Shown here: positions 8,753-15,235 of the stretch, piece by piece
How positions within the stretch are numbered: position 1 is the stretch's first letter
How the letters are laid out: every line of letters begins with the position of its first letter
Assembly: GCA_015491615.1 (NCBI GenBank)
Contig: WFVN01000134.1
Coordinates: forward strand, 1 to 31,885
DNA length: 31,885 bases
Direction: 5' to 3'
Source of the DNA: Gammaproteobacteria bacterium
Lineage (GTDB): Bacteria > Pseudomonadota > Gammaproteobacteria > S012-40
Notes under the pieces: model-generated
The model's input: only the letters and a program-made list of their open reading frames with translations
Database searches by the model: none
What the model was told of the DNA's origin: nothing
Made by a program: the position numbers and the translations under genes

Positions 8753-9507
8753 GGCTTTGCCTCCACCACCTTCGTCGAACTTTGGGAAGGCCAAGGAAAG
8801 GCCTCGACGAAGGCCTTGCCGCGACGCGGACGCACTTCCACCTTCACCGTACGCGGCGAAAATCCGGCCGGGAGGATCAAGTCCCCCTCGAATTTCTGGA
8901 AATAACGGAAACGAAAGGGCAGCTTCTCCTTGTCCTTGGTATCGGGAGTAAGCCGGTAGAGGGCATACGCAGTGGGGCGACCGTCTTGCACCCCTTCCAC
9001 CGTCACCATGACCACTCCCCGTGCGGTGCGGTCGTTCTTGAGCACCTGCGTGAGCACCAGATTGTAATGATAAAGACGCGGGCCGTCGGCGGTACTCGCC
9101 TGGGGCTCCACCCGGAAACGTTCCACACGCAGGCCGGCGGACGCTTGCCGAGGGGAGACGATCCCCCTGTAGAAAGCCACTTCCTCGCGCAGCTCCAACA
9201 ACTCGGCCTGCAGCCCCTTCAAGGTCTGGTCCAACTTGTCGTAAGCCTCACGGTCCATCTGGCTGGAACGCTCCAACAAAGCCACGCGGTCGCGTAGCTG
9301 GTCGCGTTCCAATTCCAACTCCTGGATGCGCGCCTCCATGACCGCGCGCTCCTGGGCCACCACCAGACGATCATATCCCGCTCGCTGACTGCCCAGGTAG
9401 TACAGACCCGCCCCCACCATGGGAAACACCAGCAACCCGCCTACGACCATCAGCCAACGGCGTTTACGGGAATGGGGCTTGACGACGAGGGAACCCGACT
9501 TCACCAC
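8749..9507 (-). CDS. Single-span coiled-coil membrane protein (DUF6776-like)
   Basis: 252 residues, beginning with tandem GTG codons. A basic N-terminus precedes a membrane span at about residues 19-39 (MVVGGLLVFPMVGAGLYYLG). A long coiled coil follows (about residues 48-118), then a C-terminal beta-rich domain (YHYNLVLTQVLKNDR to VKVEVRPRRGKAF). This resembles an uncharacterised family I recall beside argC and bactofilin/erpA genes in gammaproteobacteria. It lies 25 nt after argC and overlaps the M14 gene by four bases, so the three form an operon. The layout suggests a scaffold in the envelope, but no function is established. Confidence 0.85.
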   Translation of the reverse strand: MVKSGSLVVKPHSRKRRWLMVVGGLLVFPMVGAGLYYLGSQRAGYDRLVVAQERAVMEARIQELELERDQLRDRVALLERSSQMDREAYDKLDQTLKGLQAELLELREEVAFYRGIVSPRQASAGLRVERFRVEPQASTADGPRLYHYNLVLTQVLKNDRTARGVVMVTVEGVQDGRPTAYALYRLTPDTKDKEKLPFRFRYFQKFEGDLILPAGFSPRTVKVEVRPRRGKAFVEAFPWPSQSSTKVVEAKP

Positions 9508-9532
9508 CGCCGGGCACCTCCTCTCGTACCGT

Positions 9533-10573
9533 TTACGGTAACAGGGGCGGCTGTTCCAATCCGCATCGTTCGTCCCATCCCCACATGATGTTCATGTTCT
9601 GTATCGCCTGCCCGGCAGCCCCCTTGACCAGATTGTCGATGACCGACAACACCACCACCACATCCTCTCCCTGTGGGCGGTGAACGGCCAAGCGACACCA
9701 GTTGGCGCCACGCGTACTGCGCGTCTGAGGATGGCTACCCAGAGGCATCACGTCCACGAAGGGTTCGTTGCGATAACGATCTTCGAACAATGCTTGCAAA
9801 TCTCGCTCCCGATCCCACAAGCGGGCGTAGACCGTGGCGTGGATCCCCCGGATCATGGGAGTGAGATGGGGCACGAAGGTGAGTCCGACCGCTCCCCCGG
9901 CGACCCATTCCAACCCTTGGCGGATCTCCGGGAGATGGCGGTGCCCGGGTACCGCGTAGGCCTTCAAATTCTCGCTAGCCTCACACAACAAGGTCGCGAC
10001 ACTGGCCTTGCGACCGGCTCCGCTCACCCCCGACTTGCAATCGGCGATGATCCCTTCGCGATCGATCACACCGGCCTCCAGCAGGGGCAACAGGGCCAAC
10101 TGCGTGGCCGTGGGATAACAGCCGGGATTGGCCACCAGGCGCGCCTCACGGATGGCCGACCGGTTCATCTCGGGCAACCCGTATACCGCTTCCTCCAACA
10201 GATCCGAGCAGGCGTGCGCCCGCCCGTACCACTGCGCCCACAAGGTCGCGTCGCGGAGACGGAAATCGGCCGCCAGATCGATCACCCGCACCCCGGCATC
10301 CAGAAGCGCCGGGACCTGCTCCATGGCCACCCCGCTGGGGGTGGCGAAGAAGACTAGATCACAGCGGGAAAGGGCCTCGGAATCAGGGGCGCTGAAACAC
10401 AGATCCAGATGCCCACGCAGGTTGGGGAACAACTCGGCCACGGGACGCCCGGCCTCGGCCCGGGAGGTAATCACCGAGAGATGGACACGGGGATGCTGCG
10501 TCAACAAACGGATCAGCTCCACCCCGGTGTATCCGGTTCCCCCGACGACACCGACAGCGATGCGTTCCGCCAT
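9533..10573 (-). CDS. argC: N-acetyl-gamma-glutamyl-phosphate reductase
   Basis: 346 residues, a normal length. The N-terminus GVVGGTGYTGVELIRLL is the NADP-binding loop. NPGCYPTATQLALLPL carries the catalytic Cys. PGHRHLPEI, TFVPHLTPMIRG and GAAGQAIQNMN are family hallmarks. ArgC reduces N-acetylglutamyl phosphate to the semialdehyde in arginine synthesis, in the cytoplasm. The ATG follows a strong GAGGAGG. It heads the operon with the DUF6776-like and M14 genes, so an arginine gene is co-transcribed with envelope genes. Confidence 0.97.
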   Translation of the reverse strand: MAERIAVGVVGGTGYTGVELIRLLTQHPRVHLSVITSRAEAGRPVAELFPNLRGHLDLCFSAPDSEALSRCDLVFFATPSGVAMEQVPALLDAGVRVIDLAADFRLRDATLWAQWYGRAHACSDLLEEAVYGLPEMNRSAIREARLVANPGCYPTATQLALLPLLEAGVIDREGIIADCKSGVSGAGRKASVATLLCEASENLKAYAVPGHRHLPEIRQGLEWVAGGAVGLTFVPHLTPMIRGIHATVYARLWDRERDLQALFEDRYRNEPFVDVMPLGSHPQTRSTRGANWCRLAVHRPQGEDVVVVLSVIDNLVKGAAGQAIQNMNIMWGWDERCGLEQPPLLP

Positions 10574-10650
10574 GGTTCCTCCTCACCCGATTGCGGTCGA
10601 CCTATTGTGGCAAATACCCACCGTCCCCTGAAGGGCGTACCGACGCATAC

Positions 10651-10686
10651 AAAAAAGCGCGCCCCGCCGGGAGGGGCGGGGCGCGC
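10651..10686 (-). terminator. Strong intrinsic terminator of the distal micropeptide gene
   Basis: Perfect 12-bp GC stem (GCGCGCCCCGCC at 10657-10668, GGCGGGGCGCGC at 10675-10686) with a 6-nt loop. Read on the minus strand it is followed by six T. It begins 16 nt after the stop of the 10703-10780 peptide gene. Confidence 0.9.
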
Positions 10687-10702
10687 TGCATCGAATTCTG
10701 GC

Positions 10703-10780
10703 TTACTTGGTCGGGCTGGTAATCAGCCCCATGGCAATGATGATGAAAGAAACGATGTACAGGACCCAAGCCAGTTCCAT
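10703..10780 (-). CDS. 25-residue single-span micropeptide (MELAW type, copy B)
   Basis: A 26-codon frame from ATG (10778-10780) to TAA. It is preceded by AAGGAGGG at good spacing. The peptide begins MELAWVLYIV, continues as an uninterrupted hydrophobic span (about residues 3-20) and ends in a short tail TSPTK. It should insert as one membrane helix. Copy A at 11391-11468 has the same length and about 11 identical positions, including MELAW, so both are very likely real. This gene has its own promoter upstream (10834-10862), a dyad at the expected transcription start and a strong terminator. I do not recognise the family; the form recalls small regulatory subunits of membrane complexes, but that is only an analogy. 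Confidence 0.82.
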   Translation of the reverse strand: MELAWVLYIVSFIIIAMGLITSPTK

Positions 10781-10814
10781 GCTTCCCTCCTTCGTTTGAT
10801 CGTTGAGTTCAAAG

Positions 10815-10830
10815 GGCGATAAAAATCGCC
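10815..10830. promoter_or_regulatory. Perfect dyad at the predicted transcription start of micropeptide B
   Basis: GGCGAT-AAAA-ATCGCC is a perfect inverted repeat. It lies just downstream of the -10 element, covering the predicted start site near 10827. It could be a repressor operator or a hairpin at the 5' end of the transcript. Which one cannot be told from the sequence. Confidence 0.5.
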
Positions 10831-10833
10831 TTT

Positions 10834-10862
10834 ATCATACGGGAATGGAAGAAGGGATGCAA
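10834..10862 (-). promoter_or_regulatory. Sigma-70 promoter for micropeptide B
   Basis: On the minus strand: -35 TTGCAT (10857-10862), a 17-bp spacer, -10 TATGAT (10834-10839). The predicted leader to the ATG at 10780 is about 47 nt. Both hexamers match the consensus well. Confidence 0.7.
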
Positions 10863-10918
10863 ACGGACACTACCCCGCCCAAATGGCGGTGTATCCGGTA
10901 CGCGTTCGGCCTGTGCCT

Positions 10919-11389
10919 TCAGCGCCGCAGGGCTTCGCCGAGCAGGACCTCCATGGCCTGGACCAGGTCGTCGTGGGTCTTACCACACTCAATGACGCCA
11001 AAGACGTTGATCCGCTTCGGCGGCAAACGATAATCGACCCAGGTCACTCCTCGGGCATCACGGTGGATCTCCAGCGAGATCGGACGTCCATAAGCATCCT
11101 GCCACCGACAGCGGGAGGCATCCACCACCCGCGCCGGGCTCTCTACCACGAGGCGCAGGCGCTCGACCTGGCTCGACGACACGACCATCGCACGCGAAGG
11201 CGAAAGCAACGCCAACCCATGGCGCTGAAATGTTTGCGCGATGCGCTGGGCCGTCTCCGTCGGCGAAAACGGGCTGTACACCGTCTCGGCCGCCACCGAG
11301 CCCGCTCCTGCGAGCAACGACCAGAGCAGCCCCCACGACAACAACGATACGGCGGGCCGGCACCCTGTGCCGACCCGCCATCGCCCCAT
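10919..11389 (-). CDS. Small secreted protein of unknown function between the two micropeptides
   Basis: 156 residues from the ATG at 11389, which lies one base after the stop of micropeptide A (TGAAATG); a longer frame from 11407 would overlap that peptide. A signal peptide (AVSLLSWGLLWSLLAGAGSVAAE) is followed by a compact alpha/beta region: YSPFSPTETAQRIAQTF, then LRLVVESPARVVDASRCRW, and near the end INVFGVIECGKTHDDLV. The opening faintly recalls DUF302 proteins, but this is weak. Two cysteines in the mature part could pair in the periplasm. It is probably translated by coupling from micropeptide A and shares its promoter. About 140 nt separate it from micropeptide B downstream. Confidence 0.8.
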   Translation of the reverse strand: MGRWRVGTGCRPAVSLLSWGLLWSLLAGAGSVAAETVYSPFSPTETAQRIAQTFQRHGLALLSPSRAMVVSSSQVERLRLVVESPARVVDASRCRWQDAYGRPISLEIHRDARGVTWVDYRLPPKRINVFGVIECGKTHDDLVQAMEVLLGEALRR

Positions 11390-11390
11390 T

Positions 11391-11468
11391 TCAGCTTCGC
11401 TTCTCACTGGCCAGGCAGATCGCCGTCAAAATGAAGAAAATAATGAACAGTGTCCAGGCAAGTTCCAT
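11391..11468 (-). CDS. 25-residue single-span micropeptide (MELAW type, copy A)
   Basis: A 26-codon frame from ATG (11466-11468) to TGA with GAGGAGGG upstream. The peptide starts MELAWTLFIIFF, runs as one hydrophobic helix to about residue 20 and ends in a charged tail (SEKRS). Compared with copy B, identical positions include residues 1-5, 7, 9, 12, 13, 16 and 19, while codons differ at synonymous positions (GAACTTGCC against GAACTGGCT). That pattern indicates selection on the peptide rather than a recent DNA duplication. The stop is one base before the ATG of the secreted protein. Family and role are unknown to me. Confidence 0.82.
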   Translation of the reverse strand: MELAWTLFIIFFILTAICLASEKRS

Positions 11469-11524
11469 GATCACCCTCCTCGTCATTGTGCTGATCCGGC
11501 GACAGATTTACTGCCGCCATGTTC

Positions 11525-11554
11525 ATCATATATTCAGGTTGCCTGTGAACTCAA
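11525..11554 (-). promoter_or_regulatory. Promoter for the micropeptide A-secreted protein operon
   Basis: On the minus strand: -35 TTGAGT (11549-11554), an 18-bp spacer, -10 TATGAT (11525-11530). A short dyad CAGG-TTG-CCTG (11535-11545) is centred in the spacer, the place MerR-type regulators use, although their spacers are usually 19-20 bp. The predicted leader is about 50 nt. Confidence 0.5.
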
Positions 11555-11692
11555 GGTCGAACTGTTTTAATCATCAATGCACAGACCACCGCATCGGACC
11601 GAAGTCCATACTCGACCAAGGGGGGATGAAAAGCGATGTTCGTACTCAGAAATCCTTAGGAGGCGCAGTGGGACACCAGATACCCGAGGGCC

Positions 11693-12436
11693 TCACCGTC
11701 GCTTGCCTAGCAGCACTTCCTTCGCGCGATTGAGACGAGCGGCCATTTCGGTGGAACCACCCCGGTCGGGATGGTATTTCTGCATCAAGCGTCGGTGGGC
11801 ACGGCGAATCTCCGCAGCGCTCGCCCCCGGCCTCACACCGAGGATCTCCCGCGCTTCCGCCTCGGACATATCCACCTCCCGCGGCCGGGCACGTCGTTGC
11901 CCGTCATCGTCGGCATCCGCACCGACACCGGCTCTCGCCCGCCGCCATTGGGGACCGAAGCGCCGGTCCAGATAGGCCTCCAGGAGACGGGCGCCATCGG
12001 GGTCGTCCAACCGACAGCGACGTAACAGGAAAAGCAATTCGTCTTGCCCCATTTCCGCCAAACGACGCCCCTGGTGAGGCCCGTCCAGCACCACCCCGTC
12101 CAGGCGACCACTGCCGTGTTCCAGCATCATTCTCAAGCAACGGGTTTCCACCGTCGAAGTACGCGCGGCGGCGTGGTTCCGAGCAGAGGAACGCTTCAAC
12201 CACCGGCGCAGGTCTGCGAGACGCTGGAGGATCGGGATCGCCGCGCCCAAGGCACCGAACAACCAGTGCAATCGGCCGCTCACCGCCAGCCCCACGAGCA
12301 GGAGACCCCCTCCCAGCCACAACCAGCGACGCATGAGGCGCCTCGCTTGCTGGGGCGGCAGGCGACGTAGCCGCCGACCGAGGAAATAGCCCAGGATGAG
12401 GAGAACGAGGACAAGGACAAAAATACCGCGGATCAT
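11693..12436 (-). CDS. Membrane-anchored J-domain protein
   Basis: 247 residues. The N-terminus has a membrane span (IFVLVLVLLILGYFLG), then a second hydrophobic stretch (LWLGGGLLLVGLAVSG). A linker with CLRMMLEHGSGRLDGVVLDG follows. At the very C-terminus is a J domain (about residues 194-247: AREILGVRPGASAAEIRRAH, YHPDRGG with the HPD motif). A C-terminal J domain behind an anchor recalls Pam18 and the DjlA/DjlC co-chaperones, which bring DnaK to the membrane and stimulate its ATPase through HPD. It begins 39 nt after the VWA gene, so the two are likely co-transcribed. Confidence 0.9.
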   Translation of the reverse strand: MIRGIFVLVLVLLILGYFLGRRLRRLPPQQARRLMRRWLWLGGGLLLVGLAVSGRLHWLFGALGAAIPILQRLADLRRWLKRSSARNHAAARTSTVETRCLRMMLEHGSGRLDGVVLDGPHQGRRLAEMGQDELLFLLRRCRLDDPDGARLLEAYLDRRFGPQWRRARAGVGADADDDGQRRARPREVDMSEAEAREILGVRPGASAAEIRRAHRRLMQKYHPDRGGSTEMAARLNRAKEVLLGKRR

Positions 12437-12475
12437 CGCCCCAGTGCCGCCTCACGGGTCATGACGAAGCAGACC

Positions 12476-13183
12476 TCACCGGCGCAACTGGACGAGGAGG
12501 CGGCGTGCCGTCTCGCTCCGGCCGGCCCGATCTTCGAGAGCGGGCAAACCGCCCACGGCGTAAGCCGCCACCGCCCCGAGCAACTCTCCCAAAAGGGCGG
12601 GACTGCGTTGGTCGAAGGGGGCATAGGCGCCACCACTCAGGTGAGCCAGACGGCGAAAGGCCCCCGCAGCGACGGGGTCGTGCCCTTCATGGAAAACGAA
12701 AGCGGGCAATCCTTCCAGCCCCATGCGGGCGGCGCGTTCCTCCATTGCCTCCGGGTCTTCCTCCAAACAGTCTCCCACGTATATCAAGGCGGAAACACGC
12801 TCACGCCGATGTTCGACCAGGGCGTGCTCCAGGACCCGAACCACCTGGGTGAGTCCGCTGCGACAATGCACCTCCACCATGGCGGCCTGCAACCGACGCG
12901 CGTCCTGCGTCCATGCTCCGGCGTGGAACTCCCCATAGCCCCGGAAATAGACGAGCTGCACATCCAGTGCCCCCAAACGGGCCGCCTCCTCGAACATGCG
13001 CGCTTGCCAATGGGCGGCGAGATCCCAGGTGGGTTGACGACTGGCGGTCGCATCGATGGCGAAGATGAGCCGTGCCCGACCACCTTCTACGGCGACTACG
13101 GGCGTCTTGGCCACTGCTTCGAGAAAGGCGTCGACGTCACCGGAAGATGTTTCGACGGGATGGTGTGGTTCGCGGGGATTCAT
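12476..13183 (-). CDS. VWA-domain protein
   Basis: 235 residues from the ATG at 13183, taken because the 26 residues of the longer frame look non-coding. The fold reads as a von Willebrand A domain: a first strand ending in a MIDAS-like AIDATAS motif, SGLTQVVRVLEHAL, and later LIYVGDCLEED. The usual DxSxS is DxTxS here, which can still bind metal. There is no signal peptide, so it is probably cytoplasmic. VWA proteins commonly act as metal-dependent protein-binding partners. The linkage to a membrane J-domain protein suggests a shared protein-quality or assembly task. Confidence 0.85.
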   Translation of the reverse strand: MNPREPHHPVETSSGDVDAFLEAVAKTPVVAVEGGRARLIFAIDATASRQPTWDLAAHWQARMFEEAARLGALDVQLVYFRGYGEFHAGAWTQDARRLQAAMVEVHCRSGLTQVVRVLEHALVEHRRERVSALIYVGDCLEEDPEAMEERAARMGLEGLPAFVFHEGHDPVAAGAFRRLAHLSGGAYAPFDQRSPALLGELLGAVAAYAVGGLPALEDRAGRSETARRLLVQLRR

Positions 13184-13312
13184 GGTCGTCTCCACTGACT
13201 CGTTCCGAATTTTACGCCCGCCGACGAGTGGGCGGCAAAGTCCTCTTCCTTCTAACCCCATGAACTCGATAAGGCAGGCGAGGTTTCAAGGCGGAAGGAA
13301 CCTGGACGATAC

Positions 13313-13340
13313 TTGCTTGTGCGCACCGCTCGGGTATGCT
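13313..13340 (+). promoter_or_regulatory. Sigma-70 promoter for the Bax inhibitor-1 family gene
   Basis: -35 TTGCTT (13313-13318), a 16-bp spacer, -10 TATGCT (13335-13340), about 37 nt before the start codon at 13377. Confidence 0.5.
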
Positions 13341-13376
13341 GTTTTCCCCCAACCCACTTGTGATAAAGGTGACTCC

Positions 13377-14045
13377 ATGCCAGTGCGACCCATTCCGATG
13401 CAGGCACCTGCACGCGATGTGGTGCAGGTCAACAAGCTGATTCGCAACACTTATTTGCTGTTGTCCTTGACCTTGCTCTTCAGCGCCCTGACGGCGACGA
13501 CGTCGGTGGTACTGAGCCTGCCCCACCCGGGCCTTATCCTTACTTTGGTGGGTTATTTCGGCCTCTTGTTCCTCACTTACAAGCTGCGGAACAGCGTCTG
13601 GGGCTTGGCGTCGGTGTTCGCCCTCACCGGCTTCATGGGTCTGACCCTGGGGCCCATCATCAGTACCTATCTGGGGCTGCCCAACGGCGGCCAAGTGGTG
13701 ACGATGGCCTTCGGCGGCACGGCGGCCATCTTCCTGGGCCTCTCCGCTTACGCCCTCACCTCGCGCAAGGACTTCAGCTTCCTTGGCGGTTTTCTCTTCG
13801 CCGGCGTGTTGGTGGCTTTCCTCGCCGGGTTGGTGGCGGTGTTCTTCGAGATGCCCGGGCTCTCCCTCGCCGTCTCCACCATGTTCGTGCTCCTGATGTC
13901 GGGCATGATCCTGTTCGAGACCAGCCGCTTGGTGAACGGCGGCGAGACCAATTACATCATCGCCACCGTGGGCCTGTACGTGGCCATCTACAACCTGTTT
14001 CTCAGCCTCTTACATCTGATCGGCGCCTTCTCCGGAGATGACTGA
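13377..14045 (+). CDS. Bax inhibitor-1/YccA family membrane protein
   Basis: 222 residues from the ATG at 13377, which has AAAGGTG upstream; the frame is open earlier, but that part lies antisense to the VWA gene. About seven membrane spans fill the protein. Family features are the N-terminal NKLIRNTYLLLSLTLLFSAL, GLTLGPIISTYL, SGMILFETSRLVNGGETNYI and YNLFLSLLHLIGAFSGDD. E. coli YccA is a substrate and modulator of the FtsH protease, and other members act as pH-sensitive calcium leak channels. The role here is inferred only from the family. Confidence 0.92.
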   Translation: MPVRPIPMQAPARDVVQVNKLIRNTYLLLSLTLLFSALTATTSVVLSLPHPGLILTLVGYFGLLFLTYKLRNSVWGLASVFALTGFMGLTLGPIISTYLGLPNGGQVVTMAFGGTAAIFLGLSAYALTSRKDFSFLGGFLFAGVLVAFLAGLVAVFFEMPGLSLAVSTMFVLLMSGMILFETSRLVNGGETNYIIATVGLYVAIYNLFLSLLHLIGAFSGDD

Positions 14046-14069
14046 AAAGCCGGTGTTCGGGCACATGCG

Positions 14070-14092
14070 AAAGGCCCCCTCGCGGGGCCTTT
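14070..14092 (+). terminator. Intrinsic terminator after the Bax inhibitor-1 family gene
   Basis: Arms AAAGGCCCC (14070-14078) and GGGGCCTTT (14084-14092) around a 5-nt loop, 24 nt after the stop. The T-rich tail is weak (TTTCGCGTTTC). Confidence 0.75.
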
Positions 14093-14119
14093 CGCGTTTC
14101 GGTATCCTGAAAGGTGACC

Positions 14120-15235
14120 ATGGACAGGCACCCACCCGGCGGCCACCGCCGCACCCTCCTTTTGATGGCCCTCACCGTGGCCTTCTCCTTGATCGTCGGA
14201 TTGGCGACGGCGGAGCTGGTCCTGCGTTGGCAACGCTCCCAGATCGAGCACAGCGACCGCATGGAGCCCGGACTCCTGCGCTACGACCCCCTCCTCGGCT
14301 GGAGTCTCAGCCCGGGCTGGGAGGGAGAACACCACCACCACGATTTCCGCGTCCGTTACCGCATCAACGACGACGGCTTCCGCGGCCCGGCGGGGCCTGT
14401 CCCGGAGGAGGCCGTCACCCTCCTGGGAGACAGTTTCACCTTCGGCCTGGGGGTAGACGAGGGGGAAACCTTCGCCGACCGTCTGAACGCCGACCACCCC
14501 CGCACCCGTTTCTTCAACCGCGGAGTGCCCGGCTACAGCACCGATCAGGAGCGCCTGTTGCTCGACGAACTCCCCCCGGAATTGCGCCGGCGCGTGCTTC
14601 TGGTGGTCTATCTGGGCAACGATCTCGTCGACAATACGCGCACCTACCCCTTGCAGGCGGAGCAAGCCAAACCCCGTTTCGTCCTCCGGAACGGTCGCCT
14701 GCGCCTGGAGGGCATCCCCGTACCGCGAACCCCCAAACCGGCTGCCGCCCGCCGGGAAAACCTGGCCACCCTGCTCCTCGGCCCCGACATGCCTCGACCC
14801 GGGTGGCTCGGGCGTCTCGAGCTGAGCCGACGCCTGGGACTTTTTCAGCCGCAAATACGTCTGGACCAAACCGACCTGGAACGGCGCCTGGCCCAATCCC
14901 TGACCCTGTTCCGCGCCCTGGTGGCGGATATGCACCGCGCCCTGGCGCGTGAGGGCGGACATTTGGCCGTAGCCCTCCTCTCCGGTCGCTCCCACATCGA
15001 AGAATCGGAGGGTCCTTCCGGCCAGTACCAAGAATTCCTGCGCCGCACCCTGCGCGTCGACCTGACCGCCTCGAACCTGCCGGTAATCGACTTGGCCGAG
15101 GCCTTGCGCGACCATTACGAGCGCACCGGCGAAGCCCTCTATCATCCCTTTGAAGGACACCTGAATCGAACCGGCCATCAGCGGGTGGCGGCGCATCTGA
15201 GCGAGGCCTTGGCGTCCTGGGGGTGGCTGCCATGA
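14120..15235 (+). CDS. Membrane-anchored SGNH/GDSL hydrolase of a carbamoyltransferase cassette
   Basis: 371 residues from the ATG at 14120; a GTG at 14114 is also possible. One N-terminal span (TLLLMALTVAFSLIVGLATAELVL) anchors a periplasmic SGNH domain. Block I is LLGDSFTFGLGV, with the nucleophile Ser near residue 105. Block II is NRGVPGYSTDQE, block III is YLGNDLVDN, and block V is EGHLNRTGH, where the common Asp before the His is a Glu. Such enzymes often esterify or de-esterify glycans. The stop overlaps the carbamoyltransferase start (ATGA), so the two are coupled. The substrate is unknown; a polysaccharide or a carbamoylated product is a reasonable guess. Confidence 0.88.
   Translation: MDRHPPGGHRRTLLLMALTVAFSLIVGLATAELVLRWQRSQIEHSDRMEPGLLRYDPLLGWSLSPGWEGEHHHHDFRVRYRINDDGFRGPAGPVPEEAVTLLGDSFTFGLGVDEGETFADRLNADHPRTRFFNRGVPGYSTDQERLLLDELPPELRRRVLLVVYLGNDLVDNTRTYPLQAEQAKPRFVLRNGRLRLEGIPVPRTPKPAAARRENLATLLLGPDMPRPGWLGRLELSRRLGLFQPQIRLDQTDLERRLAQSLTLFRALVADMHRALAREGGHLAVALLSGRSHIEESEGPSGQYQEFLRRTLRVDLTASNLPVIDLAEALRDHYERTGEALYHPFEGHLNRTGHQRVAAHLSEALASWGWLP

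Noticed and set aside
10875..10889. CCGCC-CAAAT-GGCGG hairpin after the secreted-protein gene
   Set aside because: The stem is only 5 bp and has no T-tract, so it is not reported as a terminator.
11670..11733. 21-codon plus-strand frame from a GTG with AGGAGG upstream
   Set aside because: It overlaps the end of the J-domain gene, encodes no membrane span or pattern, and has no promoter or terminator, unlike the MELAW peptides.
14038..14952. 304-codon plus-strand frame over the SGNH hydrolase gene
   Set aside because: It is rich in proline, arginine and glycine with no fold signals; the overlapping SGNH frame carries all catalytic blocks.
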